Shown here piece after piece: positions 1-7,616 of a stretch of DNA of 39,541 bases. The translations under genes were made by a program, and so were the position numbers. Every line of letters begins with the position of its first letter. Positions within the stretch are counted from its first letter, which is position 1. Under the pieces are notes generated by a model. It saw only the letters and a program-made list of their open reading frames with translations, did no database searches and was not told the DNA's origin. This stretch comes from Candidatus Acetothermia bacterium (GTDB taxonomy: Bacteria > Bipolaricaulota > Bipolaricaulia > RBG-16-55-9 > DRXL01): contig JAJHSH010000039.1 in assembly GCA_022683945.1 (NCBI GenBank), forward strand, positions 1 through 39,541, in the 5' to 3' direction.

Positions 1-76
1 CCCCTTCCCTAAAGGGAAGGGGCTCCCCTCCCGCTTTAGGGGAGGGGCTAGGGGAGAGGTTGAGGTGCCCGAAGGG
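1..76. repeat. G/C-run palindromic repeat inside murD
   Basis: Two hairpins lie side by side. Positions 1-22 form a perfect 10-bp stem around the dinucleotide AA. Positions 23-45 form a second stem of CCCCTCC/GGAGGGG type, followed by further G-runs to about 76. The murD reading frame on the minus strand stays open across the whole element and reads it as Ser-Pro repeats followed by KAGGEP (residues about 241-268). A related element with the same 10+AA+10 core lies inside lipB at 14145-14166. The left edge is the window edge, so the full length is unknown. Confidence 0.7.
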
Positions 77-805
77 CGGGGTGAGGACCTCATCATAAAA
101 GATCCGTCGCGAGCGTGGGCGTTGGGGCAGCTCCAGAGCGCGTGGGAGAATTAAAAAATCTTTCTCGGTCTGATTCTCGAAGATGCGGCACTTGGTTTTT
201 AGATATTCCGCGAAGCTGCCGTGGCGATCCAAGTGATTGGGCGAGATATTGAGAAAGACGGCGACATGGGGACGGAATTTTTGTATAGATTCTAACTGAA
301 AACTGCTGGTCTCCAGCACGACGATGGTCTCCGGAGTGATCTCGTGGAGCCTTTCGCTCAGGGGCACACCCAGATTCCCGGCGCTCACGACGTCGAGGCT
401 CGCTCTCTTTAAGAGCCTTTCGATGAGCAGCGTCGTCGTAGATTTCCCATTCGTTCCGGTGACGGCGATAATTTTTGAACTGGGGCAAAAGCGATAGGCC
501 AATTCTAATTCGCCCCAGATGGGGATCTGACGGGCGCGGGCCTCTTGCACCATCGAAGCATAGAGAGAGATCCCCGGTGATAAGACGACGAGATCGGTCG
601 AGTCGAGCGCGCGGTGGGTATGTCCGCCCTCTTCGAAGGGTATGTTAAGATCGTGCAGGGTCGCGCGCGCAGTCTCAGAGAGAGGAGCGCCGTCGCTGAC
701 GAAGACGTCTGCTCCAATCTTGCGCAGCAATTGAGCAGCGGCGAGGCCGCTGCGCCCCGCCCCCAGCACGGCGACGCGACTACCCACTTGGATATGCGTT
801 CTCAC
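1..805 (-). CDS. murD: UDP-N-acetylmuramoylalanine--D-glutamate ligase MurD, 3' end cut off by window
   Basis: MurD adds D-glutamate to UDP-MurNAc-L-Ala in cytoplasmic peptidoglycan precursor synthesis. The 268 visible residues hold the N-terminal Rossmann-like domain (VAVLGAGRSGLAAA, 11-24; LSPGIS, 75-80). The ATP-binding loop of the Mur ligase central domain follows (VTGTNGKSTTT, 115-125), then LETSSFQLE (164-172) and NISPNHLDRH (186-195). The start chosen is GTG at 805, because no ATG is available in frame after the upstream TGA; the Shine-Dalgarno site there is weak. The frame runs to the window edge through a palindromic repeat that falls in a loop of the central domain. It lies 129 nt after a small membrane-protein gene on the same strand. 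The C-terminal Mur ligase domain is not in view. Confidence 0.93.
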   Translation of the reverse strand, partial: MRTHIQVGSRVAVLGAGRSGLAAAQLLRKIGADVFVSDGAPLSETARATLHDLNIPFEEGGHTHRALDSTDLVVLSPGISLYASMVQEARARQIPIWGELELAYRFCPSSKIIAVTGTNGKSTTTLLIERLLKRASLDVVSAGNLGVPLSERLHEITPETIVVLETSSFQLESIQKFRPHVAVFLNISPNHLDRHGSFAEYLKTKCRIFENQTEKDFLILPRALELPQRPRSRRIFYDEVLTPPFGHLNLSPSPSPKAGGEPLPFREG

Positions 806-934
806 AAGAGCCGACTTTAAGCGAGCTATGCGTTTCTGACAAGGTCATCTTCTCTCTCGCGAGGGGAAACTTGTCTAACGCCTCTGTCCCAAAAATCTAG
901 GGGCGCACTTCAAATGGCACTCCTAATCTCGGCC

Positions 935-1243
935 TCAGCTTCTTAATGAACAATGTATGAGTTGCCCTAAGAGATTCCAGGCCCAGCCTAAGGCCATTAT
1001 GGAGATGATGGCAAGCGTAAGAAAAGCCATCATACCCACAGTTTGCTGTTTGACGTATTGCCTCCATATGACAGCGGTCACTAAGAGAACCGCCACGCTC
1101 ACCAACCCCAAGTTAATCACTTGCAGCCATGCCTTGCCCCAGACATCTTGTTGAATGGCATAAACAAAGCTCAGAGCGAGCGCCAGTGCCGCAAGGATCA
1201 GCGCAGCCAGTCCGACCCTCATCGGAATCTGATAGTTTGTCAT
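935..1243 (-). CDS. small membrane protein, three predicted helices
   Basis: I do not recognise this 102-residue protein. It is very hydrophobic, with three likely transmembrane segments at about residues 9-31, 41-61 and 70-93, separated by short polar turns. A good Shine-Dalgarno sequence (GAGGAG, about 9 nt before the ATG) supports the start. It begins 26 nt after the stop of the next gene upstream, another small membrane protein of similar length, so the two are probably co-transcribed and may act as a pair. No catalytic motif is visible. Confidence 0.65.
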   Translation of the reverse strand: MTNYQIPMRVGLAALILAALALALSFVYAIQQDVWGKAWLQVINLGLVSVAVLLVTAVIWRQYVKQQTVGMMAFLTLAIISIMALGWAWNLLGQLIHCSLRS

Positions 1244-1269
1244 CTCTTAGTTCTCCTCTCTCATAGGCT

Positions 1270-1581
1270 TCACTTCGATATAGTCCACGCTAGTAAGGCC
1301 AAGAGCACAAGTAGCCCAGTAAGCCTTGTTAATATTCGCTTGAGCTCCTCATCGCCTATAAAGGAGCTGAGTCCCCAGGAGGGTGTGGCGATTGATTGCG
1401 CCAGATGTGCATACACTGCTCTAAATGGAGTGAGAGAGCAAATGGCGATAACCAATCCGAGCGACATCCAAAAGGAGATCGAAATTTCGAAGGAGCTTAG
1501 CATCGAGTAAATAATTATACCGGTGCCAAGAGCCACTCCACCTAGGCCGACAAGCAGCAGCCCTACTATCACTAGCTTCAT
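1270..1581 (-). CDS. small membrane protein, three predicted helices
   Basis: I do not recognise this 103-residue protein. It has an N-terminal hydrophobic, glycine-rich helix (about 3-26), a second at about 36-55, and a C-terminal one at about 85-101. An amphipathic stretch containing charged GDEELKR lies between the last two. The gene is first of a two-gene set with the small membrane protein just downstream. The Shine-Dalgarno match (GAAGG) sits unusually close to the ATG, so the start is less certain. The 141 nt between it and ftcD hold a short direct repeat of ATTTGTCT but no clear promoter or terminator. Confidence 0.6.
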   Translation of the reverse strand: MKLVIVGLLLVGLGGVALGTGIIIYSMLSSFEISISFWMSLGLVIAICSLTPFRAVYAHLAQSIATPSWGLSSFIGDEELKRILTRLTGLLVLLALLAWTISK

Positions 1582-1722
1582 GCCTTCACGTTAGACCCGT
1601 GGCTTTGCGTCCCCAGATTTCCCCGGGTTTGCCTTGAACAAAGATGGCAACTCTTATTTCAGCACAAATGCGCTTGAAACATCAAAGCGCAGCAGTAGCA
1701 TCAGCCCCTATTTGTCTATTTG

Positions 1723-2634
1723 TCATGACTCGCCCAGCTTCTCCGCCAGGCGGTTTTCCAGAACTTGGTTCATTTGAAAGTCTTCTAACTGTAAGAAAAA
1801 CTCGGCGGCTTGCAACAACGCCGCTTGGGGAACTAGGCCCACGATCTCACTGCCCACTACAGAGACCCCCCAACGCTGCGCCTCGCGCTTCACCAACTCA
1901 TACGCCTGATAGATCGGGGTCTTCTCGAAATTGGTCAGATTCATCGAGATCTGCGTCAGACCACGACCCTCCAACGTAAGCCCCAATGCTTTTATATAGC
2001 GCAACCCGCCGTCGGAACCGCGCACGGCCTTGGCGATCTTCTTGGCGATCTCTAGATTACTCGTCCCCAAGTTGACGTTGAACGCGATCAGCGGCGGGCG
2101 CACCCCCACAGCGCTCACCCCCGCCGTAGGATGCACAACACGCTCGCCGACGTCCGGGGCCCAGTCGGGTTCTTGTATCTTTTGGGGGTAATTCTCAAAC
2201 TGGCCCTTGCGAATGTTCGCCAGATCGCGACGCTCCGGGCGGGTCGCGGCCTCTTCATAAAAATAGACGGGCACGCGAAACTTCTGCCAGATCGCCAGCC
2301 CCACCCGCCGCGCTAGCTCCACAGACTCCGCTACCGTGACGCCCTTCAACGGCACAAACGGGATCACATCCACGGCACCCATGCGAGGATGCTCGCCCTG
2401 ATGTTTGGTCAAGTCAATGAGTGTGACGGCACGCTCAACCAGACGCAAGAGGGCGACCTCAACAGCTTGTGGCTCTCCGACGAACGTGACGACCGTGCGA
2501 TGATGGTCAGCATCGGGGTCGACATCCAATAAGATCGCCCCCGACGTCTGACGCACGGCCTCGACCACGCTCTCGATCTTGGCGTGATCGCGTCCTTCGC
2601 TGATATTGGGCACACACTCAATGAGCGTCTTCAT
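1723..2634 (-). CDS. ftcD: glutamate formimidoyltransferase (formiminotransferase domain only)
   Basis: The enzyme moves a formimino group between N-formimino-L-glutamate and tetrahydrofolate, linking histidine breakdown or one-carbon units to the folate pool. The 303 residues contain both formiminotransferase subdomains: an N-terminal part starting ECVPNISEG (7-15), DADHHRTV and HPRMGAVDVIPFVP, and a C-terminal part around GVRPPLIAFNVNL. The cyclodeaminase domain that is fused in vertebrate FTCD is absent; a separate gene for it lies at 20342-20998. It starts 6 nt after the fabZ stop, so it is the last clear member of the bamA-ompH-fabZ transcript. The histidine-degradation genes hutH, hutU and hutI are not in the window, so the physiological direction is open. 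Confidence 0.93.
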   Translation of the reverse strand: MKTLIECVPNISEGRDHAKIESVVEAVRQTSGAILLDVDPDADHHRTVVTFVGEPQAVEVALLRLVERAVTLIDLTKHQGEHPRMGAVDVIPFVPLKGVTVAESVELARRVGLAIWQKFRVPVYFYEEAATRPERRDLANIRKGQFENYPQKIQEPDWAPDVGERVVHPTAGVSAVGVRPPLIAFNVNLGTSNLEIAKKIAKAVRGSDGGLRYIKALGLTLEGRGLTQISMNLTNFEKTPIYQAYELVKREAQRWGVSVVGSEIVGLVPQAALLQAAEFFLQLEDFQMNQVLENRLAEKLGES

Positions 2635-2640
2635 AGTGAT

Positions 2641-3066
2641 TTATGTCTCTTGCTCTGGTTGCTCTTCGGCGATAGAGAGCACGGCCTCGGCCACAGCAGC
2701 TCCATTGACATAAGCAAAGACCCGCGCCCGATAGAAGCCCTGTCGCTCTCGCTCTCGCTCCGCTTCATAGATGAGCTGGTCTCCGGGCGTCACCGGTCGG
2801 CGGAAACGGGCGCGCTCGACGCTGACGAGATATCCCTGGCGGGGTCGGTCTCGGCATATCAAAAGTCCTACCGTCTGCGCCATGCCCTCTAATATTAAGA
2901 CTCCGGGCATCACGGGTCGGTCCGGGAAATGCCCGACAAAGAAGGGCTCGTTCACCGTGACGTTTTTGAGCGCGCGCACGCGCCCCTCACCCCACTCCAG
3001 CACCCGATCTACCATCAGAAACGGATAACGCTGGGGAAGAATGCGCCGGATCTCATCCACATCCAT
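2641..3066 (-). CDS. fabZ: (3R)-hydroxyacyl-ACP dehydratase FabZ
   Basis: FabZ removes water from beta-hydroxyacyl-ACP in fatty-acid elongation. The 141-residue length is normal for the family. Its hallmarks are LPQRYPFLMVDRV near the N-terminus and GHFPDRPVMPGVLILEGMAQ, giving the catalytic His46 and Glu60 of the hot-dog fold. It lies 12 nt downstream of ompH and 6 nt upstream of ftcD. In many diderms fabZ sits between lpxD and lpxA next to bamA and skp. Here the neighbourhood is kept but no lpx gene is present. Confidence 0.96.
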   Translation of the reverse strand: MDVDEIRRILPQRYPFLMVDRVLEWGEGRVRALKNVTVNEPFFVGHFPDRPVMPGVLILEGMAQTVGLLICRDRPRQGYLVSVERARFRRPVTPGDQLIYEAERERERQGFYRARVFAYVNGAAVAEAVLSIAEEQPEQET

Positions 3067-3078
3067 ATGATTTAAAAA

Positions 3079-3633
3079 CTACTCGTTAAGAATCTTCAGC
3101 ACGTCATAAGTAATATCTTCGAGCACGCCGGGCTTGGCATAGAGAACGACATCTTTGCGCTGTGTAACCCAGTCGAAGTTGCGTTCGGCGGCAATCCGCT
3201 CGATCACTTTGAGCATCTCGCCCTGAATCTGCGTGGTCAGTTCCAGATCGAGCCGCTGCATCTCTTGTTGGATGCGCGCGCTCTCGCGCTGAAACTCGTC
3301 CTCGCTGAGCAGTCCCTTCCTGAACCTGTCTTGAATACCTCTGAATTCTTGCTGTCTTCTCTCGGCCTCCGCGCGGAACTTCTGCACAGCTTCGGTTGTC
3401 TTCCTGTAGTCTTGGAAGACCTTCTCGGCGTGAATATAAGCAATCTTGAGTCCCCCAGCCGCAGGGCGGGCAGTCAATTGCTTCTCGAGAGAGCTGATCT
3501 TCTCTTCTAGTTTAGCTACTCTCGTCTGGAGCTCTTCTGAGACAGCCTCGCCGCCGCGCGTCATCTGCCCTCCAAAAAAGCCCGCCGCCAACGCCACCGC
3601 CACCAACACTGCCCAGATCCATGTCTGCTTCAT
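3079..3633 (-). CDS. OmpH/Skp-family periplasmic chaperone
   Basis: Proteins of this family hold unfolded outer-membrane proteins in the periplasm and hand them to BamA. The 184 residues begin with an uncleaved-looking or signal helix (about 5-22, ending GFFGGQ). A coiled coil follows (about 30-58), then the OmpH core from LKIAYIHAEKVFQDY, with long Glu/Arg/Gln-rich helices (80-150) typical of the Skp tentacles. The Shine-Dalgarno site is AAAGGGAGG in the 35-nt gap after bamA. Family assignment rests on the pattern and on the bamA neighbour. Confidence 0.88.
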   Translation of the reverse strand: MKQTWIWAVLVAVALAAGFFGGQMTRGGEAVSEELQTRVAKLEEKISSLEKQLTARPAAGGLKIAYIHAEKVFQDYRKTTEAVQKFRAEAERRQQEFRGIQDRFRKGLLSEDEFQRESARIQQEMQRLDLELTTQIQGEMLKVIERIAAERNFDWVTQRKDVVLYAKPGVLEDITYDVLKILNE

Positions 3634-3668
3634 AATCTTGATTCCTCCCTTTAGAATCAGATAATCGC

Positions 3669-5933
3669 TTAGAACATCGTGCCTAAGCCGAACTGAAAGA
3701 CCGGAGCCAGCTGCAAGCCCGTCTCGAATACCGGCCAGACAATGACCAGTCGAACATTTCCAACAAATGGCGTCACCAGTCGCAACTCAAAGCCGAACGA
3801 ATGTTTCCAGCCTCCCTCCTCTCCCATGCCCAGATCATAAAAGAAGACGCCCCAGGCGTTCTCGATCAGCTCAAGACGATACTCTAGATTAGCCAGTGCG
3901 AAGAAGTTCGTCATGCTCATGCCGAAGCCGCGCACGGTGTTCACCCCGCCGAAGCCGAAACGCTCTTGGCTGGGGAGCGTCCAGCCCATCACCCCGTAGA
4001 GACGCACCGAGATCGTCTGGCGTTCCAGCGTTCTCCAGTGATGCGTTAGAAAAATCTGTGCTTTGGTGAATTCTTCACCCACAGCGAACTTCCCCGCTTG
4101 TTCTCCCATAAAAGCGATCTGTCCGCCCGACGTCGGGAAGACGGGATTATTGCGGGTGTCGTGCATCAAATCGAGCGAGAGCGACATAATCAAGCTCTTT
4201 TTGTCTATGGGCGCGGAGCGATAGACGTTTTCGTGACGGAAGCGCAGGGTCATCTCTAAGTTCGAGCCCAGAGGGTAGCCTACACCGAGAGTCGCACCTT
4301 GTTTGGTCATAAAGTGTTTTTCCGGTTCGTTCTGCTCTTCGGTGGTGTCGAAGATCGAGACCTCAAAGAACGAGAACTCTTCAAAGTAAGCGCGCGTCGT
4401 ATAACTGAGCTTATAATTGGTCACGGGGCGGCCGATCAGACCGCGATCAAACGAGAGATCAAGATCTTGGGCTGTCCCGAGAATGTTCTTCCAGCCCAAG
4501 CTGACCTGCCCGACGATCCCCACTTGGGGGTTATAGCTCACCCCGCCTTTGAGATTTCCTAACTGATCTTCTTCGGCCACACCCACAAAGAGTTCTACTT
4601 CTCCTGTAGAGCGGTCGAGCACCTTGGGTTCGATCTGGACTTTGTTCTGTTGGAAATAGCCCAATTGCACGAGGTTGCGGTACGTATCACGCAGCGGGTT
4701 CTCGTTCACCAGATCGCCCTCTTCCAGGCGCAGCGCCTTGCGAATGACAATCTCCGGCGTGCATTGGCGCTCAAATTCGATCAATTGAGGGACAATCGTG
4801 GACTTTAAGTTCTTGGGGCACGGATTAGAGATAGTGACTTTTGTGATGCGCCCCTCGTTGATGCGCAGCGTGAGAATCCCGTCGCTGAGAGATTCTTTGA
4901 CGAAATCCACGAGCAGATAGCCCTCGACGCGATAGAGATCGAAGATGCGCTTGAGCGCTGTAACCAGCGCGTAGTTGCTCACCGCTCCGGCGGGCAATCT
5001 CCCCATCATGCTCTGCAATCGGTCTTTCGTATAAACGGTCATCCCCTTGAGCTGGACTTGCTTAATCTCAGCAGGGCTCTCTAATAATTTTCTCTCTTGA
5101 AGGTTCCAGATGATCTTCACGGTGTTGGGCTTGCTGCCCGCTTCGATCTGGAGCGTCTTCTCGGTAGCAGATTCAAAATAGACCGAACGATTGAAGAATC
5201 TGAGCGCGTTCTGGACGCGCTCGATCTTGATCGGCTCCCCCACGGGCATCTCGATAATGGGTTTCACATACGACTCCGGGACCTCTTGCAGGCCGCGCAC
5301 CGCTACACCGTCGAGCTTCCCTTCGACGATCTGAACAGTTAAGATCTGTTTATCTCGATTGAAACGTGCGTCCGTGCCGATGAACGCATAGCCCTTCTTT
5401 TGGTAGAACTGGGTAATGGCGTTCTCGATGATCTTGTCGTCGAACCAGCGCATATTGAGCGGACGCCCCTCTTCGACTTTGGCCTCGCGCAATGCGTCGA
5501 TGAGCTCGTCACGGCGAGCGAGCTTGAGCTTATAGGGGATCCAGCGAATCCCCCAAATATCAATCAGATAGAACTGATAGGTCTCATTCCCTTCGAATTC
5601 GATCTTCTTCACCGCAGGGTTCTCCACCACGCGATAGATGACGCGAAGGCCGTTACCTAGTTCTCTGTATTCGCTCTCCACGCTTTCCAGCATCCCCAGC
5701 TCGCGCAAAACTTGGGCGCCCTTTTCTACATCTGCCAGAGCAATAGCATCACCGATCCTGAAGGGCAGAGCCTCATAGAGCTCCGTGCGCGTCAGCGCTT
5801 TTGTTCCGGTGATGACGACGTTACGCACGGTGTATTTTTTCTCAGCTTCTGGGGTTTGAGCCAGTCCCATAAGACCGCACAGACTTCCGACGAGCATCGT
5901 CGCAACAGCGATAACCCAAACGGCTTTCTTCAC
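3669..5933 (-). CDS. bamA: outer-membrane protein assembly factor BamA (Omp85 family)
   Basis: BamA folds and inserts beta-barrel proteins into the outer membrane. The 754 residues begin with a signal peptide (about 1-27). About five POTRA-like repeats follow to residue 450; the first begins at about YTVRNVVITGTKALT and another at IKQVQLKGMTVYTKDRL. A 16-strand-type barrel fills about 455-754. The barrel carries the lid-loop motif in GFGGVNTVRGFG, and the protein ends in phenylalanine, as barrel substrates of the Bam machine usually do. The start overlaps the comM stop by 4 nt (ATGA), indicating translational coupling. A local oddity is a Cys pair between the last POTRAs (NPCPKN and RQCTPE). 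Confidence 0.95.
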   Translation of the reverse strand: MKKAVWVIAVATMLVGSLCGLMGLAQTPEAEKKYTVRNVVITGTKALTRTELYEALPFRIGDAIALADVEKGAQVLRELGMLESVESEYRELGNGLRVIYRVVENPAVKKIEFEGNETYQFYLIDIWGIRWIPYKLKLARRDELIDALREAKVEEGRPLNMRWFDDKIIENAITQFYQKKGYAFIGTDARFNRDKQILTVQIVEGKLDGVAVRGLQEVPESYVKPIIEMPVGEPIKIERVQNALRFFNRSVYFESATEKTLQIEAGSKPNTVKIIWNLQERKLLESPAEIKQVQLKGMTVYTKDRLQSMMGRLPAGAVSNYALVTALKRIFDLYRVEGYLLVDFVKESLSDGILTLRINEGRITKVTISNPCPKNLKSTIVPQLIEFERQCTPEIVIRKALRLEEGDLVNENPLRDTYRNLVQLGYFQQNKVQIEPKVLDRSTGEVELFVGVAEEDQLGNLKGGVSYNPQVGIVGQVSLGWKNILGTAQDLDLSFDRGLIGRPVTNYKLSYTTRAYFEEFSFFEVSIFDTTEEQNEPEKHFMTKQGATLGVGYPLGSNLEMTLRFRHENVYRSAPIDKKSLIMSLSLDLMHDTRNNPVFPTSGGQIAFMGEQAGKFAVGEEFTKAQIFLTHHWRTLERQTISVRLYGVMGWTLPSQERFGFGGVNTVRGFGMSMTNFFALANLEYRLELIENAWGVFFYDLGMGEEGGWKHSFGFELRLVTPFVGNVRLVIVWPVFETGLQLAPVFQFGLGTMF

Positions 5934-7480
5934 GACGCGATACCTCCTTCGAGTATGCTTTCTTCTGAACTTCGATATTGCACGGCTTCGGCGATATGGG
6001 CAGCCCGCATCGCCTCCGAGGCCTCCAAATCAGCAACGGTGCGCGCGACTTTCAAGACGCGATGATAAGCCCGCGCGCTCAAGTGCAGGTGCTCAATAGC
6101 GCGTTCGAGCAACTGCTGGGCAGCAGGCTCCAGAGCAGGCAGGCAGTAAGAGCGAATCTCGCGGATCCCCATCTGGGCATTGCTGAAGATCTTGTCGCTT
6201 TGGAAGCGCTCTTGCTGGCGCCGGCGCGCGCGTTCGACGCGCGCCCGTACGGCAGCAGAGTCCTCACCGCTGGGCCGGCCCATCAGTTCGTCTTTGGTCA
6301 AGCGCGGCACCTCCACAAATATGTCCATTCTATCAAGAAACGGGCCGGAAATCCGCTTGCGATAGCGTTGAATCTCCAAAGGGCTACAACGGCAGGGCTT
6401 CTTGGCGTCGCCGCGATGGCCACAGGGGCAGGGGTTCATCGCCGCGATCAGCATGAAATTGGCGGGGAAGGTCAGCGCGGCGGCGGCGCGCGAGAGCGTG
6501 ATCTGGCGCTCTTCTAGAGGCTGGCGCAGCGTCTCTAAGACATCGCGCTCGAACTCCGGCAGCTCGTCTAAGAAGAGCACGCCGTGATGGGCCAGACTGA
6601 TCTCTCCGGGTCGGGGAATATGATGCCCGCCGCCGACCATGCCGGCGTAAGAGACCGTGTGATGGGGCGCACGAAACGGACGAGTCGTCATCAGAGGGCG
6701 GTCGAGCAGGCCTACGATACTGTAGATCTTGGTGACTTCGAGGGCCTCTTCGAAAGAGAGCGTGGGCAAGACAGTGGGCAAACGTTTGGCGAGCATACTC
6801 TTGCCCGAGCCCGGCGGGCCGACGAGCACGAGATTATGTCCACCGGCCGCGGCGACTTCAACGGCGCGCTTGGCCTGCTCTTGCCCTTTTATATCTTTGA
6901 GATCGCCGTCGTAGAGCGTATTCTCTTGAAAATAGCTCTGCAGATCTACAGTAGCCGGCGCGATCTGGTGATCGCCATTAAGAAAAGCGATAGCTTCTCT
7001 CAGGTGCGAGATCGGATAAGCATGAAGACCGGAGACCATAGCGGCTTCTGGGGCGTTGCCCGCGGGGAGGAGCATCCCCTTGAGGCCCGCTTGCCGGGCG
7101 GCGAGCGCGATAGGCAAGACGCCCTTCACCAAGCGCACCTCACCGTCGAGCGAGAGCTCTCCTAAGACTAAGAATTCTATCAGGCGCTCTCCATTGACCT
7201 GTCCAGTAGCCACAGCGATGGCGAGCGCCAAGGGGAGATCGAGCCCGACGCCCTCTTTGGGCAGATCCGCCGGAGCTAAATTGACCGTGATTCTCTTGGC
7301 GGGGAACTCAAAGCCCGCGTTCTTCAGGGCGCTACGAATTCGCTCGCGGCTCTCTTGGACTTCTTTTTGGGGCAGCCCGACAATAGTGAAGTTGGGCAGT
7401 CCCAAGGCAATGTCGCACTGAACTTCTACAAGCTCTGCGTCAATACCCACGACTGCGCCGCTGATCGCTTTAGAAAACAT
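5930..7480 (-). CDS. comM: YifB/ComM family Mg-chelatase-like AAA+ ATPase
   Basis: ComM-type ATPases are hexameric helicases that help integrate incoming single-stranded DNA during natural transformation. The 516 residues start with the N-terminal domain of the family (GIDAELVEVQCDIALGLPNF). The Walker A loop is GPPGSGKS (221-228) and Walker B is VLFLDE (301-306). The family's Cys-rich NPCPCG...CRC insertion and the C-terminal Mg-chelatase subdomain with SARAYHR are present. It is the first gene of the leftward operon and overlaps bamA by 4 nt. Its promoter is at 7516-7544. Calling it comM is by family; many YifB proteins have no tested role. Confidence 0.93.
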   Translation of the reverse strand: MFSKAISGAVVGIDAELVEVQCDIALGLPNFTIVGLPQKEVQESRERIRSALKNAGFEFPAKRITVNLAPADLPKEGVGLDLPLALAIAVATGQVNGERLIEFLVLGELSLDGEVRLVKGVLPIALAARQAGLKGMLLPAGNAPEAAMVSGLHAYPISHLREAIAFLNGDHQIAPATVDLQSYFQENTLYDGDLKDIKGQEQAKRAVEVAAAGGHNLVLVGPPGSGKSMLAKRLPTVLPTLSFEEALEVTKIYSIVGLLDRPLMTTRPFRAPHHTVSYAGMVGGGHHIPRPGEISLAHHGVLFLDELPEFERDVLETLRQPLEERQITLSRAAAALTFPANFMLIAAMNPCPCGHRGDAKKPCRCSPLEIQRYRKRISGPFLDRMDIFVEVPRLTKDELMGRPSGEDSAAVRARVERARRRQQERFQSDKIFSNAQMGIREIRSYCLPALEPAAQQLLERAIEHLHLSARAYHRVLKVARTVADLEASEAMRAAHIAEAVQYRSSEESILEGGIAS

Positions 7481-7515
7481 AATTTTGAAGTTTGAGCTTC
7501 TTTATGAGCTTCTAT

Positions 7516-7544
7516 TGTATAACAGAATTCTGGGTTTTTCACAA
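7516..7544 (-). promoter_or_regulatory. promoter of comM-bamA operon
   Basis: On the minus strand the -35 box is TTGTGA (7544-7539), the spacer 17 nt and the -10 box TATACA (7521-7516). It lies 35 nt before the comM start and is back to back with the promoter of the peptidase gene on the other strand. Confidence 0.65.
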
Positions 7545-7552
7545 AGCGAGAC

Positions 7553-7581
7553 TTGCACCTGATAGAGCCAGCTGTTAAGAT
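7553..7581 (+). promoter_or_regulatory. promoter of C-terminal processing peptidase gene
   Basis: The boxes are TTGCAC (7553-7558), a 17-nt spacer and TAAGAT (7576-7581). The ATG lies 35 nt downstream, with TGAGG as Shine-Dalgarno. Only 8 bp separate its -35 box from that of the divergent comM promoter. Confidence 0.6.
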
Positions 7582-7616
7582 TTATCGTAGAATTCACAGA
7601 GAACCTGAGGAACTTT

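Noticed and set aside
93..488. Open frame on the minus strand with an ATG start
   Set aside because: It lies in another frame of murD, whose own frame has all Mur ligase motifs and a GTG start; the shadow protein is Arg-rich with no family pattern.
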